A DNA stretch of 35,621 nt from Ruminococcus sp. (GTDB lineage: Bacteria > Bacillota > Clostridia > Oscillospirales > Ruminococcaceae), in NCBI GenBank assembly GCA_017543595.1, contig JAFYFU010000019.1, forward strand, positions 1-35,621, read 5' to 3'. This document shows positions 26,480 to 33,244 of this stretch, one piece after another. The translations under genes and the position numbers were made by a program. A model generated the notes under the pieces. That model saw only the letters and a list, made by a program, of their open reading frames with translations, was not told the origin of the DNA and ran no database searches. The first letter of the stretch is position 1; every line of letters begins with the position of its first letter.

Positions 26480-26517
26480 ATATAACAAAAATATATATTA
26501 TTTTTTGTTATATAACA
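26480..26517. repeat. Nested AT-rich inverted repeats
   Basis: ATATAACAAAAA (26480-26491) and TTTTTGTTATAT (26502-26513) form a 12-bp inverted repeat with a 10-nt spacer. Its right arm overlaps a perfect 12-bp palindrome TGTTATATAACA (26506-26517). They lie 20-60 bp upstream of the -35 box at 26537. An operator array for the small genes downstream is a reasonable guess. Confidence 0.6.
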
Positions 26518-26536
26518 CAAATTTGTACTTTTATTA

Positions 26537-26565
26537 TTGACAATATTGTTTATTCGTGTTATAAT
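26537..26565 (+). promoter_or_regulatory. Perfect promoter of the zinc-ribbon/coiled-coil gene pair
   Basis: TTGACA (26537-26542), a 17-nt spacer and TATAAT (26560-26565), fully consensus. Start predicted near 26572. Confidence 0.88.
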
Positions 26566-26569
26566 AAAC

Positions 26570-26586
26570 TTGTCATTAGATGACAA
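26570..26586 (+). promoter_or_regulatory. Operator-like palindrome at the transcription start
   Basis: TTGTCAT (26570-26576), spacer TAG, ATGACAA (26580-26586): perfect 7-bp arms placed across the predicted +1 of the consensus promoter. This is the classic location for a repressor site. No cognate regulator is encoded next to it. Confidence 0.6.
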
Positions 26587-26616
26587 TTAGTAAATATTAT
26601 TAAGGAGTTGTTTAAT

Positions 26617-26835
26617 TTGAGCAGATATTTTATGTGTCCAGATTGCGGTCATCGTATGAAAAAAATTGATTCAGAAAACTATTATTGTCCTTTTTGTGAC
26701 CCTTTTGGAAGTGAAGATGAGGAAAGATTACCTTTGTCAGAGGCAGCCCTTATTTGGGGTTCAAGCGGAGAAGATGAAGATTATACTTTTGGATATTCAG
26801 AAGAAGAATTAAGAAATGAATTATATGGTGGCTAA
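26617..26835 (+). CDS. Small zinc-ribbon protein
   Basis: The protein has 72 residues from TTG 26617, set by AAGGAG (26602-26607) at 9 nt; an ATG at 26632 is too far from that site. The N-terminus CPDCGHRMKKIDSENYYCPFC (residues 7-27) is a compact four-cysteine zinc ribbon. The remainder is acidic (SEDEERLPLSEAAL..SGEDEDYTFGYSEEELRNEL) and probably partly disordered. I do not recognise a named family. Codon use is strongly A/T-ending and the DNA is AT-richer than the core genes, which suggests an accessory gene. It forms a pair with the next gene, 23 nt downstream. Confidence 0.7.
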   Translation: MSRYFMCPDCGHRMKKIDSENYYCPFCDPFGSEDEERLPLSEAALIWGSSGEDEDYTFGYSEEELRNELYGG

Positions 26836-26858
26836 CCTTTTTTAAGGAGGTGAAAAAT

Positions 26859-27068
26859 TTGAGCATATTTGGAAACAAAAAAAGAGCAGATAGACTTGAA
26901 ACTCAAAATGCTATTTTAGCAAACAGAGTAGCAGAACTTGAAAATCTGTGTCAGAAAAAAGACAAAGCAGCTTTGGAAATAATATCTGATGGGCTTAGAC
27001 ATGGAAGTTCTATCGCTGGTCAAGAAATGGCAGCAAGAAAAAAATATTTAAAAGAAAAAAACAAGTGA
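26859..27068 (+). CDS. Small basic coiled-coil protein
   Basis: The protein has 69 residues from TTG 26859 behind a perfect AAGGAGG (26844-26850). Residues 10-40 (ADRLETQNAILANRVAELENLCQKKDKAALEII) form a heptad-like coiled coil; the C-terminus is basic (AARKKYLKEKNK). There is no membrane segment. The start contexts of this and the preceding gene are alike (AATTTGAGC followed by ATATTT). Family unknown. The acidic zinc ribbon and basic coiled coil in one transcript could form a complex, which is an inference. Confidence 0.65.
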   Translation: MSIFGNKKRADRLETQNAILANRVAELENLCQKKDKAALEIISDGLRHGSSIAGQEMAARKKYLKEKNK

Positions 27069-27075
27069 AAAAGTG

Positions 27076-27103
27076 AAAATCCCCGTGACATCACGGGGAT
27101 TTT
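27076..27103. terminator. Bidirectional intrinsic terminator
   Basis: AAAATCCCCGTG (27076-27087) and CACGGGGATTTT (27092-27103) form a 12-bp perfect stem with a 4-nt loop, with T-runs on both sides. It ends the small-gene transcript and the convergent serine acetyltransferase transcript. Confidence 0.92.
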
Positions 27104-27105
27104 TA

Positions 27106-28059
27106 TTATATGATATAGAACCATGTTTCGTCCTGTTCGATTTCTTTCTTTTCGGGCTTTGAACTGCCGTACTTGAAATTGAGTTCCTGTGCCTTGATAC
27201 TTACCCTTGCACCGCTTGAAACGGATTTTGTTATAAAGGCATTACCGCCTATGACAACATTTTTTCCGACAACGGTTTCACCGCCTAGAATAGACGCACC
27301 CGAATATATTGTAACGTTATCCTCTATTGTGGGGTGACGTTTTTTATTTTTAAGGGACTGACCGCCTCTTGTGGACAACGCACCGAGGGTTACTCCCTGA
27401 TAAATTTTAACATTGTCGCCGATTTCGGTAGTTTCGCCGATAACTATTCCCGTTCCGTGGTCTATGAAAAAATATTTACCGATAGAAGCTCCGGGGTGAA
27501 TGTCAATTCCCGTTTTGCTGTGGGCGTATTCCGTCATAATTCTCGGAATCATGGGAACTTTCAGGAGAAACAATTCATGTGCTATGCGGTTTACGAATAT
27601 CGCAAAAAGCCCCGGATATGAAAATATAATTTCGTCCTTGCTGAAAGCTGCGGGGTCTCCGTCAAAAGCCGCCTGAACGTCTGTTTCTATATATTCCCTT
27701 ATTTTCGGGATTTTTTCAAGGAAAGCAAAAGTAAGCTCCCGTGACTTATAGGCTATTTTTTCATCGCAGTTATTTTCGTATTCGCAGTTGTAACGCAGAA
27801 CTCTTTTAATCTGTTCCGTGAGATTATATATTATATCTTCAAGAATCATAGATGTGTTGTTTCTCAGGGTACAGCTTTTGAGGGTTTTTGTCCTGAAATG
27901 TGCGGGGAAAATTATACTCCTGAGCTGGGAAATTATATTTATCAGTATATCTTCATCAGGGTGTTTGAAGGGCTTTATGCAGTCAATCGCCCTGCCGTTT
28001 TCGTAGTCGCTTGTAATCGTATCAACAAGATTATTTATTCTTTCTTCCGTAATATCCAT
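27106..28059 (-). CDS. cysE: Serine O-acetyltransferase (CysE/EpsC type)
   Basis: The protein has 317 residues. It transfers acetyl from acetyl-CoA to L-serine, giving O-acetylserine for cysteine synthesis. The N-terminal helical domain (about 1-165) is followed by the left-handed beta-helix of hexapeptide repeats (about 185-290). The catalytic pair is Asp186 (TGIDIHPGASIG) and His201 (DHGTGIVIGETTEIGDNV). The longer N-terminus, as in the EpsC-like group, distinguishes it from the short Bacillus CysE. No cysK is adjacent. The strong C-terminal tail ends in ETWFYII; a C-terminal Ile is what cysteine synthase binds in the cysteine synthase complex, so complex formation is possible. Start ATG 28059 follows GGAGG. 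Confidence 0.93.
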   Translation of the reverse strand: MDITEERINNLVDTITSDYENGRAIDCIKPFKHPDEDILINIISQLRSIIFPAHFRTKTLKSCTLRNNTSMILEDIIYNLTEQIKRVLRYNCEYENNCDEKIAYKSRELTFAFLEKIPKIREYIETDVQAAFDGDPAAFSKDEIIFSYPGLFAIFVNRIAHELFLLKVPMIPRIMTEYAHSKTGIDIHPGASIGKYFFIDHGTGIVIGETTEIGDNVKIYQGVTLGALSTRGGQSLKNKKRHPTIEDNVTIYSGASILGGETVVGKNVVIGGNAFITKSVSSGARVSIKAQELNFKYGSSKPEKKEIEQDETWFYII

Positions 28060-28095
28060 AAATGCCTCCGTGCAGTATTCCTATTAATATACTAT

Positions 28096-28124
28096 ATTAT
28101 ATCACTCCGCACGAAAAATGTCAA
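28096..28124 (-). promoter_or_regulatory. Perfect promoter of cysE
   Basis: On the minus strand TTGACA (28124-28119), a 17-nt spacer and TATAAT (28101-28096). The leader of about 30 nt has no room for a riboswitch. A small palindrome (GGAATTAT-4 nt-ATAATTCC, 28139-28158) covers the stop codon of the upstream XRE gene. Confidence 0.85.
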
Positions 28125-28145
28125 CACAAATTAAATTCGGAATTA

Positions 28146-28388
28146 TCAGTATAATTCCTGTTCAAGATTTCGGAATTTTTCAGTGTCAAAAAATTCCGTT
28201 ATTGTTATATCAAGCCCGTCACAAAGTTTTTTTATTGTTACAATTCCGATATTTTTTACATGATGATTAACAATACAATTAACAGTTGACTGCGTAACTC
28301 CCGAAATTGTGCAAAGTTTGTTTACAGTAATATTTTTCTGGCTGCAAAGTTCAATTATGCGTTCTGCAACGATTTCTGAAATTCCCAT
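28146..28388 (-). CDS. Small XRE-family helix-turn-helix regulator
   Basis: The protein has 80 residues from ATG 28388, with GGAGAGTGAT upstream; the frame is open further but that part holds the promoter. Residues 6-70 are an XRE/Cro-like helix-turn-helix: IVAERIIELCSQKNITVNKLCTISGVTQSTVNCIVN, then VTIKKLCDGLDITITEFFD. There is no extra sensor domain. It is a DNA-binding regulator of the size of phage Cro/C repressors. A copy of a 16-bp operator (28450-28465) sits at its own promoter, and two further copies bracket the divergent promoter at 28547-28575, so it probably controls itself and the small peptide gene. Ligand, if any, is unknown. Confidence 0.88.
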   Translation of the reverse strand: MGISEIVAERIIELCSQKNITVNKLCTISGVTQSTVNCIVNHHVKNIGIVTIKKLCDGLDITITEFFDTEKFRNLEQELY

Positions 28389-28422
28389 AGTATCACTCTC
28401 CAATTTAATTATTGTTTTAATT

Positions 28423-28431
28423 ATGATACCA
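28423..28431 (-). promoter_or_regulatory. Extended -10 promoter of the XRE gene
   Basis: On the minus strand TGG directly precedes TATCAT (28428-28423), an extended -10 motif. No good -35 box is visible; the region at -34 to -49 is occupied by operator copy C. Start predicted near 28416. Confidence 0.5.
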
Positions 28432-28449
28432 TTTTTAATAGAAAACACT

Positions 28450-28465
28450 TGTTGATAAATCGTTA
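28450..28465. promoter_or_regulatory. Operator copy C (XRE promoter side)
   Basis: TGTTGATAAATCGTTA, 13 of 16 bases identical to the perfect palindrome at 28581. It covers about -34 to -49 of the XRE gene promoter. Confidence 0.65.
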
Positions 28466-28533
28466 CTTTCGACAAGAATTTTTTCGTTAGGCATAATGCA
28501 CAAATCGAGCATTTAAACTTTGTACACAAAGAT

Positions 28534-28549
28534 TAACGATAAAACGTTG
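28534..28549. promoter_or_regulatory. Operator copy A (peptide promoter, upstream)
   Basis: TAACGATAAAACGTTG, 14 of 16 bases identical to the copy at 28581. It overlaps the first three bases of the -35 box at 28547. Confidence 0.7.
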
Positions 28550-28575
28550 ACTTTTTATGGATTATGTGTTATAAT
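28547..28575 (+). promoter_or_regulatory. Promoter of the 26-residue peptide gene
   Basis: TTGACT (28547-28552), a 17-nt spacer and TATAAT (28570-28575), start predicted near 28582. It is bracketed by operator copies A and B. Confidence 0.82.
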
Positions 28576-28580
28576 ACATA

Positions 28581-28596
28581 TAACGATAAATCGTTA
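28581..28596. promoter_or_regulatory. Operator copy B (perfect palindrome at +1)
   Basis: TAACGAT-AA-ATCGTTA: perfect 7-bp arms lying over the predicted transcription start of the peptide gene. Bound protein would block initiation. Confidence 0.75.
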
Positions 28597-28655
28597 ATAG
28601 AAAATCTGCGGTAAATCAACTGTACTGATAGTCCGTATACGAAAGGAGGATAATT

Positions 28656-28736
28656 ATGGGTTGTGTTATTGGTGGCTGGCTGGCTATAATCACTTACATT
28701 GGTGCAGGTCATGTAATCAAATATTATTGCAGATAA
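28656..28736 (+). CDS. 26-residue hydrophobic peptide
   Basis: A 27-codon frame (ATG 28656, TAA 28734-28736) sits 6 nt after AAAGGAGGA, a near-perfect ribosome binding site. The product starts MGCVIGGW, has one hydrophobic helix (residues about 4-21, with LAIITYIGAG) and ends KYYCR. Cysteines 3 and 25 flank the membrane segment. The gene has its own promoter, an about 74-nt leader with a possible stem (near 28608-28636) and a strong terminator, which together form a transcript of about 225 nt. This is compelling evidence for expression. It could be a membrane-active peptide (toxin-like or bacteriocin-like), a small regulatory membrane protein, or a signal peptide. No family is recognised. Confidence 0.7.
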   Translation: MGCVIGGWLAIITYIGAGHVIKYYCR

Positions 28737-28766
28737 TCAATAACTAAATGGTTACTTAACAACAAA

Positions 28767-28806
28767 AAAGTCTTTCGTGTACAGTGCGAAAGACTTTATT
28801 TTTTAT
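28767..28806 (+). terminator. Intrinsic terminator of the peptide transcript
   Basis: AAAGTCTTTCG (28767-28777) and CGAAAGACTTT (28787-28797) make an 11-bp perfect stem with a 9-nt loop, followed by ATTTTTTTAT. Confidence 0.92.
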
Positions 28807-28818
28807 ATAATGCAAATA

Positions 28819-28847
28819 TTGACATATGTTTAATAATCTGTTATAAT
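28819..28847 (+). promoter_or_regulatory. Perfect promoter of the ABC exporter operon
   Basis: TTGACA (28819-28824), a 17-nt spacer and TATAAT (28842-28847). No operator copy of the XRE type lies here. Confidence 0.88.
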
Positions 28848-28883
28848 TAATTTATTATTAAAATAATATACAGGGGGATTTTT

Positions 28884-29624
28884 ATGGGAAATGTACTCGA
28901 AGTAAAAGAACTTTCCAAAAAATATACCAAAGTCTTTGCAGCCGAAAAGGTTTCCTTTGAGATAGGCGAAGGGGAAATTTTCGCTCTCATAGGTCCTAAC
29001 GGCGCAGGAAAAACCACTACAATACGAATGATTGCAACTCTGCTTACTCCCACTGAGGGAGATGCAACAGTCGCAGGTTACAGCATTGTAAAAAACCCGT
29101 CAAAAGTCAGGGAATGTATTACATATCTCCCAGATGAGGCAGGTGCTTATAAGACCATGAAAGGCATTGAATATCTCAAATTCATGGGCGGACTTTTCAC
29201 CGAGGACAGCAAAAAAATCAATGAATTTGTCGAAAGGGCTAAGGAAATAAACGGTCTCGGCGAAAGATTAAATGATAAAATAGGAACTTACAGCCGTGGA
29301 ATGATTAGAAAATTACTGCTTTCCCGTGCCGTAATGACAAAGCCGAAACTTGCAATTCTTGACGAACCAACAAGCGGTCTTGATGTCCTCAATGCCCTTG
29401 ATATAAGAAAAACCATAAAGCGTCTTGCCCGTGAGGAGAATATGTCTTTTCTTCTGTCGTCACACAATATGCTTGAAATAGAATTTGTTTCTGACCGTGT
29501 GGGAATAATCTCAAAAGGGCATTTAATGGTTACGGGCAGAACAGATGAACTGAAAGAAAGATATAACGCTCCCAATCTCGAAGAAGTTTTTGAAAGGGTG
29601 GTGCTTGAAAATGAAGTTCATTAA
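28884..29624 (+). CDS. ABC exporter ATP-binding subunit (NatA-like)
   Basis: The protein has 246 residues. Walker A GPNGAGKTT (about 38-46), a signature reading YSRGM instead of LSGGQ, Walker B LAILDEPTSGLD and the switch histidine in LLSSHNM are all present. The YS(K/R)GM signature is usual in the NatA branch of Firmicutes, so it is not a defect. NatA-type ATPases drive export of Na+ or of antimicrobial compounds through an ABC-2 permease. The permease gene starts 14 nt before this stop. Ribosome binding site is AGGGGGA. The substrate cannot be read from sequence; the neighbouring peptide gene makes a peptide substrate conceivable. Confidence 0.93.
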   Translation: MGNVLEVKELSKKYTKVFAAEKVSFEIGEGEIFALIGPNGAGKTTTIRMIATLLTPTEGDATVAGYSIVKNPSKVRECITYLPDEAGAYKTMKGIEYLKFMGGLFTEDSKKINEFVERAKEINGLGERLNDKIGTYSRGMIRKLLLSRAVMTKPKLAILDEPTSGLDVLNALDIRKTIKRLAREENMSFLLSSHNMLEIEFVSDRVGIISKGHLMVTGRTDELKERYNAPNLEEVFERVVLENEVH

Positions 29625-30963
29625 CCTGCTGAAAAAAGAACTTAAAGAACTCATCAATGCCCAGATGATAGCAAGCCTTTTGGTTGTTATGGCTTTGCTT
29701 GTTGCCATGGGAAATATGATGTCCTCAACAATAAATGAAATCTCAAATACAGAGTATAAAGTATCTCTCAGCGACAGGGACGACACGGATTTTACAAAAT
29801 CATTATTAGACCAGCTTGAAAAAGACGGTTCTGTTATTACACTTATCAAAACAGAGGGCGACAATTATTCCGAAATACTCAAAGAAAACAACCTCGACAG
29901 CATTATAATTATTCCCGAAGGCTTTACGGATTTGATAAACAAAAACGAAAAACCCGAACTTATAACTGTTTCAAGAATGGAATCCGCCGCCATGATGTCA
30001 AATATCAGCAATCATACTTCCGATGTCACAAACCTTATAAATACATATATATACAAGGAACTGTCCAAAAAAGCGGGAATCACGGAAGAAGAACTGAATT
30101 ATATGACAAGTCCCGTGAATATTGTCGAAAATACCGTTGTTGCCGATAAATCCGCAAATATCTCGGTTGAGACAATAATGAACAATGTCATGATGAAAAA
30201 TCAGATACTTCCCATTGTGGTATTTATACTTATCACTATGGTTTCGCAGACAATTATGAACGCCATCGCAAACGAAAAAATTGACAAAACCCTTGAAACT
30301 CTCCTGTCTGCACCTGTTTCAAGAAGTTCTATAATCGGAGCAAAAATGCTTGCGGCGGCAATAGTTGCCATGCTTAATGCGGCTTTTTACATGGTAGGCT
30401 TTTCGTCTTTCATGTCAAAAACAACCAACAGCACAAATTTATCATCAAATATGGACAGCTTAAAAGAAATGGCAGAGGGCGCAAGTTCTGTCGGGGACAT
30501 ACTTTCAACTGAGGCGAAACTCTCACAGCTTGGATTGTCCCTCGGAATTACAGATTATCTTCTCGTAGGCTTACAGCTTTTCATAACAATAATGATATGT
30601 CTTTCGGTATCAATAATACTCGGTGCGCTTGTAAATGATACAAAATCATCACAGACAATGATTATGCCCCTGCTTATGCTTGCGATGATTCCCTATATGA
30701 TATCTATTTTTGCGGATATAAACAGTCTGCCTGTTGTATTCAAAACGCTTGTATATGCAATACCTTTCACACATACTTTCTCTGCCATGAGTAATTTAAT
30801 GTTCGGGCATTACAGCTTGTTCTTCGGCGGAATTATATATCAGATTATAGTTCTTGCGGTGTGTATGTTCTTTGCACTCAGACTTTTCAACTCGGACAAA
30901 ATACTCACAATATCGCTTAATTTCGGAAAAAAAGACAAGCAGAAAACAAACTCTGATACGTGA
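29611..30963 (+). CDS. ABC-2 type permease (NatB-like)
   Basis: The protein has 450 residues from ATG 29611 inside the end of natA (AAAGGGTGG upstream). One N-terminal membrane segment (about 17-36) is followed by a large extracytoplasmic domain (about 37-195) and five further membrane helices (starting near ILPIVVFILITMVSQTIMNAI). The motif EKIDKTLETLLSAPVSRSSIIGAKMLAA is typical of ABC-2 permeases. This layout is that of NatB and related Na+/drug exporters. The 14-nt overlap with the ATPase gene is diagnostic of a two-subunit transporter operon. Confidence 0.92.
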   Translation: MKFINLLKKELKELINAQMIASLLVVMALLVAMGNMMSSTINEISNTEYKVSLSDRDDTDFTKSLLDQLEKDGSVITLIKTEGDNYSEILKENNLDSIIIIPEGFTDLINKNEKPELITVSRMESAAMMSNISNHTSDVTNLINTYIYKELSKKAGITEEELNYMTSPVNIVENTVVADKSANISVETIMNNVMMKNQILPIVVFILITMVSQTIMNAIANEKIDKTLETLLSAPVSRSSIIGAKMLAAAIVAMLNAAFYMVGFSSFMSKTTNSTNLSSNMDSLKEMAEGASSVGDILSTEAKLSQLGLSLGITDYLLVGLQLFITIMICLSVSIILGALVNDTKSSQTMIMPLLMLAMIPYMISIFADINSLPVVFKTLVYAIPFTHTFSAMSNLMFGHYSLFFGGIIYQIIVLAVCMFFALRLFNSDKILTISLNFGKKDKQKTNSDT

Positions 30964-30972
30964 GGAATCAAT

Positions 30973-31158
30973 ATGGAAAAGAAAACAACAAACTGCGAAA
31001 GCTGTACAAACTATGTCTATGATGAGGACTGTGAATGTTATGTCTGCATGATAGACCTTGATGAAGATGAAATGATGAGATTTTTGCAGGGTACAAATTA
31101 TTCCTGTCCCTATTACCGCCTTGATGACGAATACGGAATCGTAAGGCATCAGAACTGA
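30973..31158 (+). CDS. DUF6472 family small cysteine-rich protein
   Basis: The protein has 61 residues from ATG 30973, 9 nt after natB. Six cysteines (8, 11, 20, 22, 25, 45) and the acidic centre DLDEDEMMRFLQ are characteristic of this short family seen across clostridial genomes; it probably binds a metal. The conserved end (CPYYRLDDEYGIVRHQN) matches the family pattern I recall. Function unknown. It is co-transcribed with the exporter, but family members are found in many contexts, so a functional link is not implied. Confidence 0.85.
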   Translation: MEKKTTNCESCTNYVYDEDCECYVCMIDLDEDEMMRFLQGTNYSCPYYRLDDEYGIVRHQN

Positions 31159-31159
31159 A

Positions 31160-31187
31160 AAAATCCCCCTTACGGGGGACTTTTTTT
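31160..31187. terminator. Bidirectional intrinsic terminator
   Basis: CCCCC (31165-31169) pairs with GGGGG (31174-31178), extended by A-T pairs on both sides with T-runs on each strand. It ends the exporter operon and the convergent phosphatase transcript. Confidence 0.82.
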
Positions 31188-33054
31188 ATTTTCCGTTGTA
31201 TTTTATGCAGAGCATTGTCAGGTCATCAAACTGCGGAGCTTCTCCGACAAATTCATCAATGCTTTCTTTCATTGTATTGACAAGCATTTCAGGCGGGAGA
31301 TTCGGGTCACGGTTAAGAGTTTCAATCATTCTGTCAGTGCCGAAAAGTTTGTTTTCCTCATCGGTAGCTTCGGGTGCGCCGTCAGTATACAAAAAGAGTA
31401 CACCGTTCTTTTCAATTTCAAATTCATATTCACGGTATCTTATGCCTTCCATAGCACCCACGACAAGACCGTGCTTATCCTTGAAAAGTTCAAAGTTTCC
31501 GTCTGCTTTTTTGATAATGGGGTATTCATGCCCTGCGTTTGCGGCGGTGACATGACCTGTTGAGATATCCATAATTCCGAACCACACGGTTACGAACATA
31601 TCGTTCGGATTATTTTCGGAAATTCTGCTGTTTAATTTTTCAAGGACTTCTTTCGGGGATATTTCGGTCTTTGCAAATTCTCTGATGAGTATTTCCGAAA
31701 TCATCATAAAAAGAGATGCGGGAACGCCTTTTCCTGAAACGTCCGCTATTGCAAGTCCCAGATGACTTTCGTCAATGAAGAAGAAATCATAGAAATCTCC
31801 GCCGACTTCTTTTGCGGGTGTCATGGAGGCAAATATTTCAAATTCTTCTCTCTGCGGGAAATCCGTTGACAGCATTGAAGTCTGAATTTTTGATGCAAGG
31901 TCAAGTTCCGTTGAAACTCTCTGTTTTTCTTCTGCAAGCTTGACATTCTCGTTTGTATACCTGTCTATTTCAATGGCAAGTTCGGAAATGTCCTCGGCAA
32001 GCACGCCTATTTCGTTTCGTGACCTCATTTCCTTTACAATCTTAGTAACCGACCTGCTGTCTTTTGTATCCATATAAGCCGCAACGCTTTCCTTTATTTT
32101 CAAAAGGGGCTTTAATACTGCGAAATACAGGAAGAATACAAGCGCAAAGCCTATCATAAGGAAAAAGAATGTTCCTATTCTCAGGAGAGTTTCCATTCTG
32201 CTGCGCAAAGATTTTAACTCGTCTTTCAAATCATACAGAAGGCAGAAAGCACCGACAGGTTTTCCCTCGGATTCAATGCACTTAAAAGCTGCATAATATT
32301 CATTTCCTTCTGTACCGTCATCAAACCCGATATATTCATAAACTGTATCTTCCTGACCGCTTATAAGCATTTCGGAAATTTCGTTTATATCGAAATCTAC
32401 TTTTGTGCCATATTCCTGATTTTTGGATTCTTCGCCAATGAGAGACGCAAAGATAAAGCCTCTCGTTTCGGGTCTTATGTCAACAAAATATACATGGCTG
32501 TAATCCATGTTTAAATTTTTAAAAAGATATTTTGAAGAAAGAACACTATAAATACTTCTGACAAGAGCAAGTCTTACTTCATATGGTTCATTTTCTGCTT
32601 TTTTAAGTGCCTGTTCTATAACACGGTTATAATTTTTGTCTAACAAATCCAATTCCGCTTCGGCATCTTCAATTGATTCTTCTTCATCTGTTTCGCTTGA
32701 CGGTTCAGTATCAGTCGGTATGAGATTCTCATAATCTATACCTATATCTTTTCCTGCTCTGACAAAAAGCTCTCTTATCAGTTCATATTCTTCATTTGTG
32801 TTATTCTTTTCAACTTCATCTGTATTTGTTTCGGCTAAATCAAATGCCCATTTGGGAACTTTCCAAAATTCACCCGCATCTGATATCACGTTGGATATAT
32901 CTCTTGACATAAGTTCGTTCTTATCTTCAAGAAAAGCGTCATTACGTTCTTTATATGCGATTATGCTGATTGAGACAATCGCAAGAATAAAGCAGAAAAC
33001 AGTTGTTACTTCAACCTGAAACAGCAGTCGTCTGTTTTTCTTTTTAGCTTTCAT
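31186..33054 (-). CDS. Membrane-bound SpoIIE/RsbU-type PP2C phosphatase with HAMP domain
   Basis: The protein has 622 residues. A first membrane helix (about 11-33) and a second (about 291-314) enclose a large extracellular sensor region (34-290) with an acidic low-complexity stretch (117-136). A HAMP-like linker and coiled coil follow (about 315-385). The C-terminal SpoIIE-type PP2C domain (about 385-620) has the metal-binding motifs GGDFYDFF (Asp420), ADVSGKG (Asp438), YTDGAPEA and DDLTMLCI. Such enzymes dephosphorylate anti-anti-sigma proteins in partner-switching pathways. No STAS protein or anti-sigma kinase is adjacent, so its partner is elsewhere. It is read divergently from the polytopic protein at 33245. 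Confidence 0.92.
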   Translation of the reverse strand: MKAKKKNRRLLFQVEVTTVFCFILAIVSISIIAYKERNDAFLEDKNELMSRDISNVISDAGEFWKVPKWAFDLAETNTDEVEKNNTNEEYELIRELFVRAGKDIGIDYENLIPTDTEPSSETDEEESIEDAEAELDLLDKNYNRVIEQALKKAENEPYEVRLALVRSIYSVLSSKYLFKNLNMDYSHVYFVDIRPETRGFIFASLIGEESKNQEYGTKVDFDINEISEMLISGQEDTVYEYIGFDDGTEGNEYYAAFKCIESEGKPVGAFCLLYDLKDELKSLRSRMETLLRIGTFFFLMIGFALVFFLYFAVLKPLLKIKESVAAYMDTKDSRSVTKIVKEMRSRNEIGVLAEDISELAIEIDRYTNENVKLAEEKQRVSTELDLASKIQTSMLSTDFPQREEFEIFASMTPAKEVGGDFYDFFFIDESHLGLAIADVSGKGVPASLFMMISEILIREFAKTEISPKEVLEKLNSRISENNPNDMFVTVWFGIMDISTGHVTAANAGHEYPIIKKADGNFELFKDKHGLVVGAMEGIRYREYEFEIEKNGVLFLYTDGAPEATDEENKLFGTDRMIETLNRDPNLPPEMLVNTMKESIDEFVGEAPQFDDLTMLCIKYNGK

Positions 33055-33085
33055 ACTATTTCCCTTTCAAATTTACTTCAAATAT

Positions 33086-33114
33086 ATTTTACCACAAGAC
33101 AGAATTTCAGTCAA
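33086..33114 (-). promoter_or_regulatory. Promoter of the SpoIIE-type phosphatase
   Basis: On the minus strand TTGACT (33114-33109), a 17-nt spacer and TAAAAT (33091-33086). The leader is about 25 nt. Confidence 0.75.
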
Positions 33115-33131
33115 TAGTTTTTTCTTTATTA

Positions 33132-33151
33132 AAAGTGACAAATGTCACTTT
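33132..33151. promoter_or_regulatory. Perfect palindrome in the divergent promoter region
   Basis: AAAGTGACA-AA-TGTCACTTT, 9-bp arms with a 2-nt spacer, 18 bp upstream of the phosphatase -35 box. Its position suits an activator or shared regulator. No cognate regulator can be named. Confidence 0.6.
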
Positions 33152-33175
33152 CAAAATGACGGAATACACCTTATA

Positions 33176-33204
33176 TTTTCCTGAAAAATCCTGTATTATA
33201 TAAT
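33176..33204 (+). promoter_or_regulatory. Weak promoter of the polytopic membrane protein
   Basis: TATAAT (33199-33204) has only TTTTCC at the 17-nt position (33176-33181), so the -35 is poor. It may need an activator, perhaps at 33132-33151. Confidence 0.45.
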
Positions 33205-33244
33205 TAAGGAAAAAACATAAGACTTTCACGAAAGGGTGATATAT

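Noticed and set aside
28597-28655. Riboswitch in the leader of the 26-residue peptide gene
   Set aside because: Only a short stem (about 28608-28636) is visible; there is no recognisable aptamer core and the operators explain regulation.
29288-29320. Defective ABC signature in the NatA-like ATPase (YSRGM instead of LSGGQ)
   Set aside because: YS(K/R)GM is common in NatA-branch ATPases of Firmicutes, so it is not a sign of inactivity.
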